64,000 nt of DNA from DAOUET01 sp034430155. Lineage in GTDB: Bacteria; Chloroflexota; Anaerolineae; Anaerolineales; UBA4823. Shown piece after piece: positions 52,755-62,300 of this stretch. How positions within the stretch are numbered: position 1 is the first letter of the stretch; each line of letters begins with the position of its first letter. A program made the translations under genes and the position numbers. The stretch spans positions 1-64,000 of the forward strand of contig DAOUET010000057.1 of assembly GCA_034430155.1 (NCBI GenBank). Reading direction: 5' to 3'. The notes below the pieces were generated by a model. That model saw only the letters and a list, made by a program, of their open reading frames with translations, had not been told where the DNA came from and searched no databases.

Positions 52755-54161
52755 TTAACCGATCGAACCTTCCATCTGAATCTGGATAAGCCGGTTCATC
52801 TCAATGGCATATTCCATCGGCAACTCTTTCACGAGCGGTTCAATGAATCCAGAAACGACCATACCGGTGGCTTGTTCTTCGTTAAGTCCACGGCTCATCA
52901 AGTAAAAGAGTTGCTCTTCACCTACCTTCGATACTGACGCTTCGTGGCCAACAGTGACATCGCTTTCATCGATCTCGATATAGGGGTAGGTGTCTGAACG
53001 AGCGCGCTCATCGAGCAATAACGCATCACAAACCACATTCGAGCGTGAATTCACCGCTCCTTTATATACTTTGAGCAAGCCTCGATAAGAAGCTCGGCCT
53101 GTGTCTTTACTGATCGACTTGGATGTTATCTTACTCGTGGTGTTTGGGGCTACATGAATGGCCTTTCCACCTGTATCTTGATGTTGACCGCGGGCGGCAA
53201 AGGCCATTGAAAGAATTTCGCCATGCGCTCCTTCACCGACTAGGTAGCAAGAGGGATACTTCATGGTCAGCTTGGAACCCAGGTTGGCGTCCACCCATTC
53301 CATGGTAGCGGCTTCATGCACAATAGCCCGTTGGGTTACCAGATTGTACATGTTAGTTGACCAGTTCTGGATGGTTGTATAACGCAACCGGGCGCCCTTC
53401 TTTACTATGATCTCAATCACACCGCTATGGAATGAATTGGTCGTATATATCGGCGCCGTGCAACCCTCAACATAATGAGCCTGAGATCCCTCATCCGCGA
53501 TGATCAAGGTACGTTCAAACTGCCCGGCAGCCGCCTCATTAATCCTGAAGTATGCCTGAAGCGGCAGGTCGACTTTAACCCCCGGGGGGATATACACGAA
53601 AGATCCTCCCGACCACACCGCACTGTTCAACGCTGCAAATTTGTTATCCTCAATCGGGATCACTTTACCGAAATATTCGCGAAACAGGTCAGGATGGTCA
53701 CGCAAGCCATTCTCAATGCTTTTAAATATTACCCCTTTCTCTCGCAACCGCTCCTGAATGCTATGGTACACCATTTCCGATTCGTACTGGGCACCCACTC
53801 CTGCCAAGAATTTTTGTTCAGCCTCTGGAATGCCCAAACGGTTGAAGGTATTTTTAATAGTTTCTGGAACTTCATCCCAAGAACGTCCTTCTTTATCTGT
53901 AGGTTTGGTATAGAAATATATCTCATCAAAATTTAATTGCGAGATATCTCCCCCCCAAGTGGGCATCGGCCTCTTCAAGAAATGCTCCAGAGCTTTCAGC
54001 CGGAATTCCAACATCCACTTGGGTTCACCTTTAATAACAGATATCTGCTCCACGATTTCCCGGTCGATACCCTTGCGAGTTTTAAATACATAGGTTTCAG
54101 GATCACGGAATCCGTACTTGTATTCCCCAATTTCTTCAAAAATTTTCGCATCAGAACTCAT
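52755..54161 (-). CDS. sufB: Fe-S cluster assembly protein SufB
   Basis: The scaffold subunit of SufBC2D. The 468-residue protein has the standard order: IPEAEQKFLAGVGAQYESE, FAALNSAVWSGGSFVYIPPG, HYVEGCTAPIYTTNSFH, NVVCDALLLDERARSDTYPYI, DVTVGHEASVSKVGEEQLFYLMSRGL and the SGFIEPLVKELPMEYA end. ATG 54161 is preceded by GGAGGTTGGT, so it is preferred to a TTG overlapping that ribosome site. Confidence 0.95.
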   Translation of the reverse strand: MSSDAKIFEEIGEYKYGFRDPETYVFKTRKGIDREIVEQISVIKGEPKWMLEFRLKALEHFLKRPMPTWGGDISQLNFDEIYFYTKPTDKEGRSWDEVPETIKNTFNRLGIPEAEQKFLAGVGAQYESEMVYHSIQERLREKGVIFKSIENGLRDHPDLFREYFGKVIPIEDNKFAALNSAVWSGGSFVYIPPGVKVDLPLQAYFRINEAAAGQFERTLIIADEGSQAHYVEGCTAPIYTTNSFHSGVIEIIVKKGARLRYTTIQNWSTNMYNLVTQRAIVHEAATMEWVDANLGSKLTMKYPSCYLVGEGAHGEILSMAFAARGQHQDTGGKAIHVAPNTTSKITSKSISKDTGRASYRGLLKVYKGAVNSRSNVVCDALLLDERARSDTYPYIEIDESDVTVGHEASVSKVGEEQLFYLMSRGLNEEQATGMVVSGFIEPLVKELPMEYAIEMNRLIQIQMEGSIG

Positions 54162-54202
54162 ACCAACCTCCAAGATTTAAAACACCAGCTCATTGAAAAC
54201 CC

Positions 54203-54982
54203 CTACACCCGAACTGTATCGTTTTCGGCTTTTTCTCGCAACCAGTCATAGCCATGCTCTTCAAGATGTAGAGCCAGATCTGCTCCACCTGTTTCGACAA
54301 TCCGCCCTTCCAACATAATGTGCACATGATCGGGTTTGATATAGTTTAATATTCTTTGATAGTGGGTGATCACCAGCATGCCCAAATTGGAATTATGTAA
54401 GGTATTTACCCCGTCTGCCACGATTCTTAAAGCATCTATGTCCAGGCCGGAATCGGTTTCGTCCAAAATCGCAATATCAGGTTGTAAAGCAGCTAATTGC
54501 AATATCTCGGCTCTTTTCTTTTCACCACCTGAGAATCCATCATTCAGGTAACGACCAGCGAAGGAATGGTCCATTTTCAACAAATCCATTTTCTCTTTGA
54601 GCATTTTACGAAATTCAGGGATAGGAATTCCTTTGTCGTCTTTATTCGCTACTTTTCTTTGGGCGTTCAAAGCAGTTCGCAAAAAATTAGCGACACTCAC
54701 ACCTGGAATAGCAACTGGGTATTGAAAAGCCAGAAAAAGTCCCAATCTTGAACGCTCATCAGGCGAAAGTTCGAGTATATTTTTCCCTTTGAAAAGGACT
54801 TCTCCATTCGTAGCCACATAGTTTGGATGGCCCATTAATACATACGCCAGCGTCGATTTCCCGGTTCCATTCGGACCCATTAAAGCGTGAACCTCCCCCT
54901 GCTTTACAGTCAGATTTACACCTTTGAGAATTTCCTGCTCGTTTACACTGGCAAAGAGATTCTTTATTTCTAATTCGGACAT
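54203..54982 (-). CDS. sufC: Fe-S cluster assembly ATPase SufC
   Basis: The ABC-type ATPase of SufBC2D. The 259-residue protein has Walker A ALMGPNGTGKSTLAYVLMG, the Q-loop FLAFQYPVAIPGVS, signature DGFSGGEKKRAEILQ, Walker B IAILDETDSGLDIDAL, and H-loop VITHYQRIL. It is the first gene of the operon, with AAGGAG upstream and a leader of about 100 bases from a strong promoter. Confidence 0.96.
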   Translation of the reverse strand: MSELEIKNLFASVNEQEILKGVNLTVKQGEVHALMGPNGTGKSTLAYVLMGHPNYVATNGEVLFKGKNILELSPDERSRLGLFLAFQYPVAIPGVSVANFLRTALNAQRKVANKDDKGIPIPEFRKMLKEKMDLLKMDHSFAGRYLNDGFSGGEKKRAEILQLAALQPDIAILDETDSGLDIDALRIVADGVNTLHNSNLGMLVITHYQRILNYIKPDHVHIMLEGRIVETGGADLALHLEEHGYDWLREKAENDTVRV

Positions 54983-55091
54983 ATTAAATTTAACTCCTTA
55001 AGGATGGTTTCAGCCGATTTCGAGCTCAATTCACAGATACTTTAACGAACACTTTATTTGATACCTTTCTATTCTTCTTACGCAAACTGTA

Positions 55092-55120
55092 ATTATAGCA
55101 GCCACTTTAATTAGAGTCAA
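55092..55120 (-). promoter_or_regulatory. suf operon promoter
   Basis: On the minus strand TTGACT (55115-55120), a 17-base spacer and TATAAT (55092-55097), which puts the transcript start near 55085 and the sufC start about 100 bases on. Confidence 0.88.
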
Positions 55121-55142
55121 TAATTAGGATAATTATCTAATT
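55121..55142. promoter_or_regulatory. Palindrome next to the suf promoter, candidate SufR site
   Basis: TTAGGATAATTATCTAA, with a perfect GATAATTATC core, directly adjoins the -35 of the suf promoter. Its place suits the divergent SufR regulator. The cyanobacterial SufR box has a different sequence, so the match is by position and symmetry only. Confidence 0.45.
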
Positions 55143-55271
55143 TATTCCTAAATATTTGCAAAAACCTTTCTCGATTGCGTTAATATTTAAGATAAAATTC
55201 TATTTAATTCATCGTCATTATATCATTTTGGGTTCAGAGAGTCAATAATATTTACCATAAATATCTATATA

Positions 55272-55300
55272 TTGACAGAAAAAAATGCGCATGATATACT
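55272..55300 (+). promoter_or_regulatory. sufR promoter
   Basis: TTGACA (55272-55277), a 17-base spacer and TATACT (55295-55300). This is one of the best sigma-70 promoters in the window and drives sufR with a leader of about 120 bases. Confidence 0.88.
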
Positions 55301-55330
55301 TTTTTAAGTGGTAGATTCAGGAGTTTATGA

Positions 55331-55362
55331 TCTCATGGATGTAAACATACTGATATGAGCAT
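55331..55362. promoter_or_regulatory. Palindrome in the sufR leader
   Basis: A nested symmetric site with outer CTCAT/ATGAG and inner ATGTAAACAT, about 30-60 bases after the sufR -10. It could be an operator for autoregulation or form an RNA hairpin. Confidence 0.4.
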
Positions 55363-55425
55363 AAATTTATTAATATATCACGATTAGATTTATTGGTTGA
55401 TCAACAATTACAGGATAAACTGAGT

Positions 55426-56094
55426 ATGCCAGGAGCAAATAACACCAAGAGCACGCGGGAACGCGTCCTGCGTACACTTCTCAAACAACGCCGCTGCACA
55501 ATTAACGACCTTGCAGAAGCTGTCGATATCAATCCCATTTCTGTTCGACACCACATCGCCAAGCTGGAAGCACAGGGTTTAGTCGATTCTGAAGAGGAAC
55601 GCCATGGTGTGGGTAGGCCGCGGCGCGTGTATTTCTTGTCTGAAACCGGAAGGGAGCATTTTCCTACCCGGTATATGCGTTTGACCATTCGCTTATTGCA
55701 GCAACTCAAACAGGAAATGTCCCCTGAGATCGTTAATGAACTGTTTTCTCATATGGCAGAAGACCTGGCTGGAGGTTTTGCCAATTCCTTCAAGCTAAAC
55801 CATTTGAGTTTTGAAGATCGCCTTAACCTGGTCAAGCAAATCTTGACCGAAGAGGGTTTCGAAATTGAATGGGAAAGAAAGGGAGATCAATATCACATTC
55901 GTGAGGTGAGCTGCCCGTATTTTCACATAGGACAAAATCACCCAGAAGTGTGTACGATTGACCGCATATTGATCTCCACCATGCTCGAAGTACCTGCAGA
56001 GAGGATAAAGTGCGTTCTGGATGGTGACACCCACTGCACATACGTGGTACCGAGCACTATTTCAAATTTCATCTCTGCGGAGAAGATCTCATGA
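55426..56094 (+). CDS. sufR: SufR-like Fe-S sensing transcriptional regulator
   Basis: 222 residues. The N-terminal winged helix (RVLRTLLKQRRCTINDLAEA, VDINPISVRHHIAKLEAQGLV, GVGRPRRVYFLSETG) is followed by a C-terminal domain with cysteines in VSCPYFH, PEVCTID and IKCVLDGDTHC, the cluster-ligand region of SufR. It faces the sufCBD-SU operon, so it probably represses it when Fe-S clusters are plentiful. ATG 55426 is used; an in-frame TTG at 55393 would add 11 residues. The next gene overlaps its stop (ATGA). Confidence 0.88.
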   Translation: MPGANNTKSTRERVLRTLLKQRRCTINDLAEAVDINPISVRHHIAKLEAQGLVDSEEERHGVGRPRRVYFLSETGREHFPTRYMRLTIRLLQQLKQEMSPEIVNELFSHMAEDLAGGFANSFKLNHLSFEDRLNLVKQILTEEGFEIEWERKGDQYHIREVSCPYFHIGQNHPEVCTIDRILISTMLEVPAERIKCVLDGDTHCTYVVPSTISNFISAEKIS

Positions 56095-56432
56095 CCCAAG
56101 AAAGCCAAAAAGTGATCTGGCAAGCTGAAAGTACCGATCCAGATCTCGCTGAAAAAACAAAAGAAGCATTACGAGAAGTTATGGACCCTGAAATCGGCCT
56201 GAACATCATTGAATTGGGACTGGTACGTGATTTAATTATCGAAAACGAACGCGCCCAACTAAACATGATCTTGACTACGCCATTCTGCCCTTATGGTCCT
56301 GCTCTTCTTGAAGTCGCCCGCATGAAAGCCGAAAACGCTCTCAAACGACCTACTACTATTGAATTTGGTCCCGAGATGTGGGATCCAACCATGATGGAAG
56401 AAGGCGCCGGATCAGAATGGGGGTTTTTCTAA
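56091..56432 (+). CDS. SufT/MIP18-like metal-sulfur cluster assembly protein
   Basis: 113 residues with the DUF59/MIP18 core: REVMDPEIGLNIIELGLVRDLII, then LTTPFCPYGPALLEVARMK. The Cys in TTPFCP is the conserved one. About 25 N-terminal and 20 C-terminal residues (EFGPEMWDPTMMEEGAGSEWG) lie outside the core. It overlaps sufR by 4 bases, tying it to Fe-S cluster assembly or delivery. Confidence 0.9.
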   Translation: MTQESQKVIWQAESTDPDLAEKTKEALREVMDPEIGLNIIELGLVRDLIIENERAQLNMILTTPFCPYGPALLEVARMKAENALKRPTTIEFGPEMWDPTMMEEGAGSEWGFF

Positions 56433-56590
56433 TCTCGTAAGCTTGATAAACGCCAATTACTCCAATCGCACGCTACCCTCAGATATTTTCTTACCACCAA
56501 AATAAATTGACAAGCCTACGTCAATTCGTCTGCCAGTACCTCCTCCTCCCTCTATCCAAATTCCACCGTTTATGTTAAACTCTATATGTA

Positions 56591-56613
56591 AAGCCACGCA
56601 GTGCGCGTGGCTT
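56591..56613 (+). promoter_or_regulatory. Hairpin in the rpsF leader
   Basis: Perfect 9-base arms (56591-56599, 56605-56613) with loop AGTGC, about 65 bases before rpsF. In many bacteria this leader binds the S6:S18 complex for feedback control; the position fits, but I cannot confirm the consensus motif. The rest of the 245-base gap holds no gene. Confidence 0.5.
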
Positions 56614-56677
56614 GCTTTCCGCTCCTGACTCACCCACGGTGTTGATCAGGGGCAAATCCCGAGGAAAGGAGCCTCCC

Positions 56678-56962
56678 ATGCGTAATTATGAGCTTATGTT
56701 CATAGTCCATCCCGATCTCGATGAATCCGCGTTTAACGAAGTCGTCGAACGGGTTAAAAGTTGGATCACAGATGCTGAAGGCAAAGTGACCAAAGTGGAC
56801 TACTGGGGAAAGCGTAAGCTAGCATACCCCATTCGCAAGCAAAATGAAGGTCAATATGTGCTTATGAAAACTGAGATGAATCCTTCTTTTTGCGCCGCCT
56901 TAGATCGCAACTTGCGTTTATCCGAACCCGTGATGCGCTATTTGATCGCATTAGAAGAATAG
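56678..56962 (+). CDS. rpsF: 30S ribosomal protein S6
   Basis: 94 residues with MRNYELMFIVHPDLDESAF, VDYWGKRKLAYPIRKQNEGQYVLM and the end EPVMRYLIALEE, the standard S6 fold. ATG 56678 has AAAGGAG upstream. It begins the conserved rpsF-ssb-rpsR group. Confidence 0.97.
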   Translation: MRNYELMFIVHPDLDESAFNEVVERVKSWITDAEGKVTKVDYWGKRKLAYPIRKQNEGQYVLMKTEMNPSFCAALDRNLRLSEPVMRYLIALEE

Positions 56963-57009
56963 CAAAAATAGGCAGGTGCTCCAGGCAGGATCTTTTCAAG
57001 GAGTTTTTT

Positions 57010-57402
57010 ATGAGTCGTGGTTTGAATAAAGTAATGATTATCGGACATCTGGGGCGCGAACCCGAGATGCGCTACACTCCTTCAGGCAGACCGGTGACTA
57101 CTTTCAGTGTCGCTACCAGCCGCAGTTGGAACACAGCCGATGGCGAACGACATACCGAGACGGAATGGTTTAATGTCGTTGCATGGGGTAATCTGGCAGA
57201 AATCTGTAAACAATACCTCTCAAAAGGGCAACAAGTTTACATAGAAGGGCGACTGCAATCCCGACAATGGGAGGATTCAGAAGGTAAGAAACATACCTCC
57301 ACGGAAATTGTTGCCAATGAAATGATTATGCTTGGTGATCGCCGTGACACCAGCGTTTCCGATTCGAGCATTGAAGAAGAAGCAGGCGAATTCCCTTTTT
57401 AA
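57010..57402 (+). CDS. ssb: Single-stranded DNA-binding protein
   Basis: 130 residues. The OB fold (NKVMIIGHLGREPEMRYTPS, TETEWFNVVAWGNLAEICKQ, VYIEGRLQSRQWEDSEGKKH) is followed by a very short acidic tail ending in EAGEFPF, close to the DxxxPF partner-binding tip. The linker is shorter than in many SSBs. AAGGAG precedes ATG 57010. Confidence 0.96.
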   Translation: MSRGLNKVMIIGHLGREPEMRYTPSGRPVTTFSVATSRSWNTADGERHTETEWFNVVAWGNLAEICKQYLSKGQQVYIEGRLQSRQWEDSEGKKHTSTEIVANEMIMLGDRRDTSVSDSSIEEEAGEFPF

Positions 57403-57411
57403 CATACATAG

Positions 57412-57502
57412 TAGTTACGCAGTTCACAGGAAAATCGGGGGTATTTGGGCGGGCAATACCCGCCCAAACACCCCCATCCTCCCACCAACTGCGTAAGTCC
57501 TA
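57412..57502. repeat. Hairpin repeat element, copy 3 (complete), inside the rpsF-ssb-rpsR operon
   Basis: Ends are TAGTTACGCAGTT and AACTGCGTAAGTCCTA. The hairpin has 17-base arms (57437-57453, 57459-57475, one mismatch) and loop CAATA. It is nearly the reverse complement of copy 1 in xthA. It separates ssb from rpsR, where the genes are normally close, and its stem could weaken read-through into rpsR. Confidence 0.88.
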
Positions 57503-57530
57503 ATACATTTAGATTTTAGGAGATTAATCC

Positions 57531-57788
57531 GTGACTGAACAGACAACTAATACGACAGGGCGTCGTTATTATACTCGGCCCCGTGTCTGCCAATTTTGCA
57601 CTGATAGAAATTCTGTTATCGATTACAAGCAGGGTGAAGCTCTCCGTCGTTTCATTACGGAAAGCGGAAAGATACGGCCACGACGTCAAACCGGTACGTG
57701 TGCCAAGCATCAACGTGCCTTAGCGCGTGCCATTAAACGAGCCCGTCATTTAGCGCTTTTGCCGTTCACTGGAGAAGTTTTAAGATAA
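57531..57788 (+). CDS. rpsR: 30S ribosomal protein S18
   Basis: 85 residues with RVCQFCTDRNSVIDYKQGEA, LRRFITESGKIRPRRQTGTC and AKHQRALARAIKRARHLALL. The CQFC pair with later Cys and His makes this the zinc-binding form of S18. The GTG start has TTAGGAG upstream, just outside the inserted repeat. Confidence 0.97.
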   Translation: MTEQTTNTTGRRYYTRPRVCQFCTDRNSVIDYKQGEALRRFITESGKIRPRRQTGTCAKHQRALARAIKRARHLALLPFTGEVLR

Positions 57789-57899
57789 CCCAACCAGCTG
57801 TCAGAGCTGGGTAATAATATCCTTTCCTGAACTTTTCACCGATGAATCACCCCAGAAGACATAAGGAGATACCTAAGAGGGTGAAAAACGAGGAACTCA

Positions 57900-59222
57900 A
57901 TGGCTAAAAGCCGTGGAAGAAAAACATTAACTAAGAAGCATCTTGCTCGTATTGAACGGGAACGTATCCAAAGGCGCAATATCCTTATCGGAAGCATTGC
58001 GGTTTTGCTCATTGTTGTCGGGCTCATTGGTTATGGCATCCTGGAGCAGACCGTGCTCCAACCGCTTCAACCTGTCGCTATTGTCGGCAATGAAAAAATC
58101 ACTACGCGAGATTTTCAGGCAAACGTCCGCTTTCAACGTCGCCAATTAATTCAGCAATATTTAAATACTTACCAGAGTATGCAGATCTTTGCCAGTGGTG
58201 CTGATCCTAACACCCTGGCTTTCTTTCAGCAAAACCTCAGGCAGATTCAGCTGCAGCTTGATCCCACTACTATGGGACAAGATGTGCTCAGCAACCTGAT
58301 CGATGATCGCCTGATAAGACAGCAAGCTGCGAAAATGAATATCACCGTCACGAAAGAAGAAGTAGACCAACGCATTCAACAGCTCTTTGGATACTATCCC
58401 GGTGGAGAAGCACCCACCCCAACTCCATTGCCTACCACAGCCCCTACAGCTACCTTATCACCTACCCAATTAGCACTGCTTGGACCTACCTCTACACCCA
58501 CAACGACGGTTACTACCACTCCCACAATCACACCGACTCCACTGATTACTTCTACAGCTCCGGTGACTCCAACTGAAGTGCCGGGACCAACTCCGACACC
58601 CCTACCTCAACCAACCCCCACGCCATACACCTTGGAAGGTTTCCAACAAAATTATAATAATTTCTTGGATGCGTTGAAAACAGACATACAATTTAGCGAA
58701 AGCCAGTTCCGAGATGTAGTAGAAAGCCAAATTTACCGGGAAAAAGTGTTGGATGATGTCACTAAAGACTTGTCTCACGACCAGGAACAAGTTTGGGCTC
58801 GTCATATATTGGTAGCAGATGAAGAAACCGCAACGAAAGTCCGTGGGCTACTCGAACAAGGCCAGGATTTTGCTGCTTTAGCCGCTGAATATTCCACTGA
58901 TGAAAGCAACAAAAACAATGGTGGTGATCTAGGCTGGTTTCCGATTGGCCAAATGGTCCCCGAGTTCGAAAAAGTGGCCTTCAATTTAAATACCGGCGAA
59001 ATCAGCCAACCGGTCCAGACCCAATTCGGCTGGCACATTATTCAGGTATTAGGTCATGAAAATAGACCTCTTTCAGCTACCGAATTCGAGCAACTCCGCC
59101 AGACAAAGTTCAATGAATGGTTAACCCAACAACGCTCAGACACCCAGGTACAGGAATTCGATTACTGGAAAGATAGAGTTCCTGTTGAACCAACCATTCC
59201 CCCGGATATTCAACAGCCTTAG
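57900..59222 (+). CDS. Membrane-anchored PpiC-type peptidyl-prolyl isomerase/foldase
   Basis: 440 residues. A basic cytoplasmic start and one membrane segment (about 38-58) are followed by a SurA/PrsA-like chaperone region. A Pro/Thr-rich linker (about 160-235) comes next, then a parvulin domain with ARHILVADEETATKVRGLLE, GGDLGWFPIGQMVPEFEKVA and TQFGWHIIQVL. It works outside the cytoplasmic membrane on secreted proteins. The linker splits the chaperone region into two parts. It is 111 bases after rpsR and may have its own promoter. Confidence 0.92.
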   Translation: MAKSRGRKTLTKKHLARIERERIQRRNILIGSIAVLLIVVGLIGYGILEQTVLQPLQPVAIVGNEKITTRDFQANVRFQRRQLIQQYLNTYQSMQIFASGADPNTLAFFQQNLRQIQLQLDPTTMGQDVLSNLIDDRLIRQQAAKMNITVTKEEVDQRIQQLFGYYPGGEAPTPTPLPTTAPTATLSPTQLALLGPTSTPTTTVTTTPTITPTPLITSTAPVTPTEVPGPTPTPLPQPTPTPYTLEGFQQNYNNFLDALKTDIQFSESQFRDVVESQIYREKVLDDVTKDLSHDQEQVWARHILVADEETATKVRGLLEQGQDFAALAAEYSTDESNKNNGGDLGWFPIGQMVPEFEKVAFNLNTGEISQPVQTQFGWHIIQVLGHENRPLSATEFEQLRQTKFNEWLTQQRSDTQVQEFDYWKDRVPVEPTIPPDIQQP

Positions 59223-59250
59223 GACTTATTTCGTTTATATTTGAAACATT

Positions 59251-59296
59251 CTTTTGGGTCGTTTTGGTAGGAAAGCCCGGCCAAGCGACCCAAAAG
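59251..59296. terminator. Hairpin between the foldase gene and smc
   Basis: 11-base perfect arms (59251-59261, 59286-59296) in the gap between convergent genes. It has the AAAA/TTTT edges of a bidirectional terminator but a 24-base loop. Confidence 0.6.
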
Positions 59297-59390
59297 ATCT
59301 CTAATTGCTTGATCCCCCATATGTTTAATTACTAACACTCCAGAAAAACCTCGGGGGGTTGGTCTAGAAGGTTGCTTTCACCTTCTTAAT

Positions 59391-62300
59391 CTAATCAACA
59401 ATCTCCCCTACCTCGTCCATCTTCAAACTTATCACTTGGCTGGTTGAATCGCGACTCATGGTCACCCCATACATCACTTCCGCCACCTGAACAGTATTGC
59501 GGTTATGGGTGATGATGATAAATTGTGTAGATTCGCTTAGCTCACGTAAAAGTTCGCGAAAGCGCCCCACATTGGCTTCATCCAACATCGCGTCCACTTC
59601 ATCTAGAACGCAGAAAGGCGTCGGCGAAACTCGCAGCAATGAGAACACCAAGGCAGTTGCAGTAAGGCTTCGTTCACCACCGGAAAGTAACGAAAGACCT
59701 TGTTCTCGACGACCAGGTAAACGTGCCTCGATATCTATCCCCGTTGTAGTCAAATCCTCTGGGTCAGTTAGTACCAATCTCGCGGTTCCCCCACCAAAAA
59801 GTCGGCCAAATATATTGTGGAATTCATCCGCCACCTGATTAAATGTTTCTTGAAATGCTTCTTCCATCAATGTATTCAGATCGCTGATCACCCTTCTAAT
59901 ATCAATCTGGGCTTTTTCGAGGTCCTTGATTTGCTCAGTTAAGAATTCATGGCGTTCTTTAACCTCTTGATATTCACCTTGGGCATCGGGGTTAACCTCC
60001 CCTATCCTTCTAAAAAGTGCCCTTCTTTGTTTGATTGTACTTTCGACTTCAGGAGAAAGCTTCCTTACTAAGGGCAATTGCTCAACAATACCCTCAAACG
60101 GTAAGGGTGTCGGGCCTGAAATTTCGTCGACATATTCGAAATCTACCAATCCAAAATCGTCTTGAATCCGCCGGCGGAGTGATTCCAGAGATTCCTGCTT
60201 CCGGGCTAAGATTATCCTGACTTGTGCATGCTGATGATCAATAATATTTAATGCCTGCCGGGACTTGCGTTCCTGCTCTGAAATGCGCCTCTCCTCTGCT
60301 TCTTTGGATTTCAGATTTGATTCCGCTGGTGTGATTAAATAGTGTAAATTCTCAATCTTGTCTTTATAATCCTTTTCTTTTATTCGCAAATCATCGTTCT
60401 GCGACTTTAATTCCTTTCTTGTTTTTTCAATCTCTATTACTCTCAACTCGGTCTCTTCATAATTTCTCTTTTCATCTTCATATGCTTCTTGTCTCTCGCG
60501 ATAACGATTTATCGCTTCAGCTGCGTCACGCTCAATAATCGCAACCTGCATGCTCCAATTGGTGACTTCCTTCTGGTATTCTTCAATCGATACAACTTGT
60601 ACTGAATCCTTCTCCTTATTAAATTTTTCTTGAACATATTGATAATTAATTTCCAATTGCTTCAATTGATCAGGTATCTCGGAAATCAACGATTCGACCA
60701 CACCGATTTCTTTGTCAAGGCTATCGAGTTGCTCTTTTCGCCATTCCAGTTGCTGCTGGGTTCGCTCCACGATTATTATATTATGGCTATGCGTACTCTC
60801 CAATCCTTTCACATCCACTCTTTTGTCTTCTAAACGCCGATCTAATATTTCTCCCTCAATCTTTGCATCGGCCAGTTCTTTCTCTTGTTCTTTCCGTTGT
60901 TCTTCGATCACCTGGATACGGTTTGCTTTATCTTCCAATAACTTTGATAACGCTTGCCGCTGTTGCGGGTACTGTAAACGTGCGCTATCTCCTTCTCTCC
61001 CTGCCATGATTGGACCACTTGCATAAAATACTTCCCCATTAATTGTGACTACACGCAAACTCCCCGAAATATGTGGTGAGGTTTCCTCTCCCCAGTCATT
61101 TTCATTGCCACGCGATGATCTCATTTTCTTAAATTCGCCTAAAATTCTGCCCGCCACTTCTCTATCTCGCACGATTAACACCTGACCCAGTAATAGATCT
61201 ACAACCGGGCGTAATTCTTGGGAGGTAGCTACGTGATCGGCAGCGTAACCAATGACACCATCTTCGCTTTTTATTATTCTCAACGCACGCCCAGGCTCTA
61301 GTGAATCAAGGGGCAATATGGCTCCCCGGACCCCCTCCGAGGAAAGCAACGCCACAGCTGACACAGCCTCGCCTCGGTTCTCAAAGAGAACTGCCTCCAG
61401 ATATTCTCCCAATGCAGCTGTGATGGCAACTTCCAGGTCGGGATGTACTTCAATTTGTTGATTTAATATCCCCAATACACCGCTCAAACGCATTTGTTGA
61501 GCAGCTGTCATGATCACTCGCCTACCACTTGCATAACCTGTCAGTGTTTGCTCTGATTGTTCAATAATCTCCAGGCGAGCACGCAGCTGGTTTTCTTCCG
61601 TTTTCAAGGTCTTTTCCTGTTCATTTGTTTCGTTCTGAATAGATTCTATCTCTCGATATTTTTCATGGTGAACAGAGAGAAGAGCCTGGATTTCTGAACT
61701 GGACTTTTGGGCTTCTTTTAAAACCTGTTCACTATCTAAAGTTTTTAGCTCGAACGATTGAAGGTCCCTCTCTATATCCGAAATAACTTTAGCCAGAAGT
61801 TCTCGCGAGGCCCGCTGGCGTTCTAGCTGAGCTCGATTTTCTTTTAACTTTGCCTCAATCACTAATTTTCTATTTTCTATTTCAGATTTGGAATCGCGAA
61901 TTTCCTGGAGTGACATTTCAACTTGGTCTCGTTGACTTCGAAAAAGATTAAGATCCTTTTCAGCAGCTTCGAGATTTAAGCGCGCTTTTGCTAATTCACT
62001 TTCCTTTTCCTGTACATCTCCTCGGGCGCTTTTACCGCGTTTTTCGAGAATTTCTACAAGCTCCAATGATCGAGACAATTGATCTTGGATATCTTGGTGC
62101 TGTAATTCAAGATAATGCTGCCGCTCACCCACAATTGCCAGGTCCCGCTCAATATCATGTCGATTGTTTTGAATTTCTTGCAGCTGTCGTTGCCAATCGC
62201 TCAGATTCGTTCGAAGGATCTGGATCTCATTTCTGGCGGTTTCCAATTGCGATTCCAAAACTTCCTGTTCCTTTCGTGCGGCTTCCAAGGAAACCTCTTG

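Noticed and set aside
59220..59232. TTAGGACTTA at the end of the foldase gene as another repeat end
   Set aside because: Only ten bases match and the TTACGCA core and hairpin are absent; likely chance.
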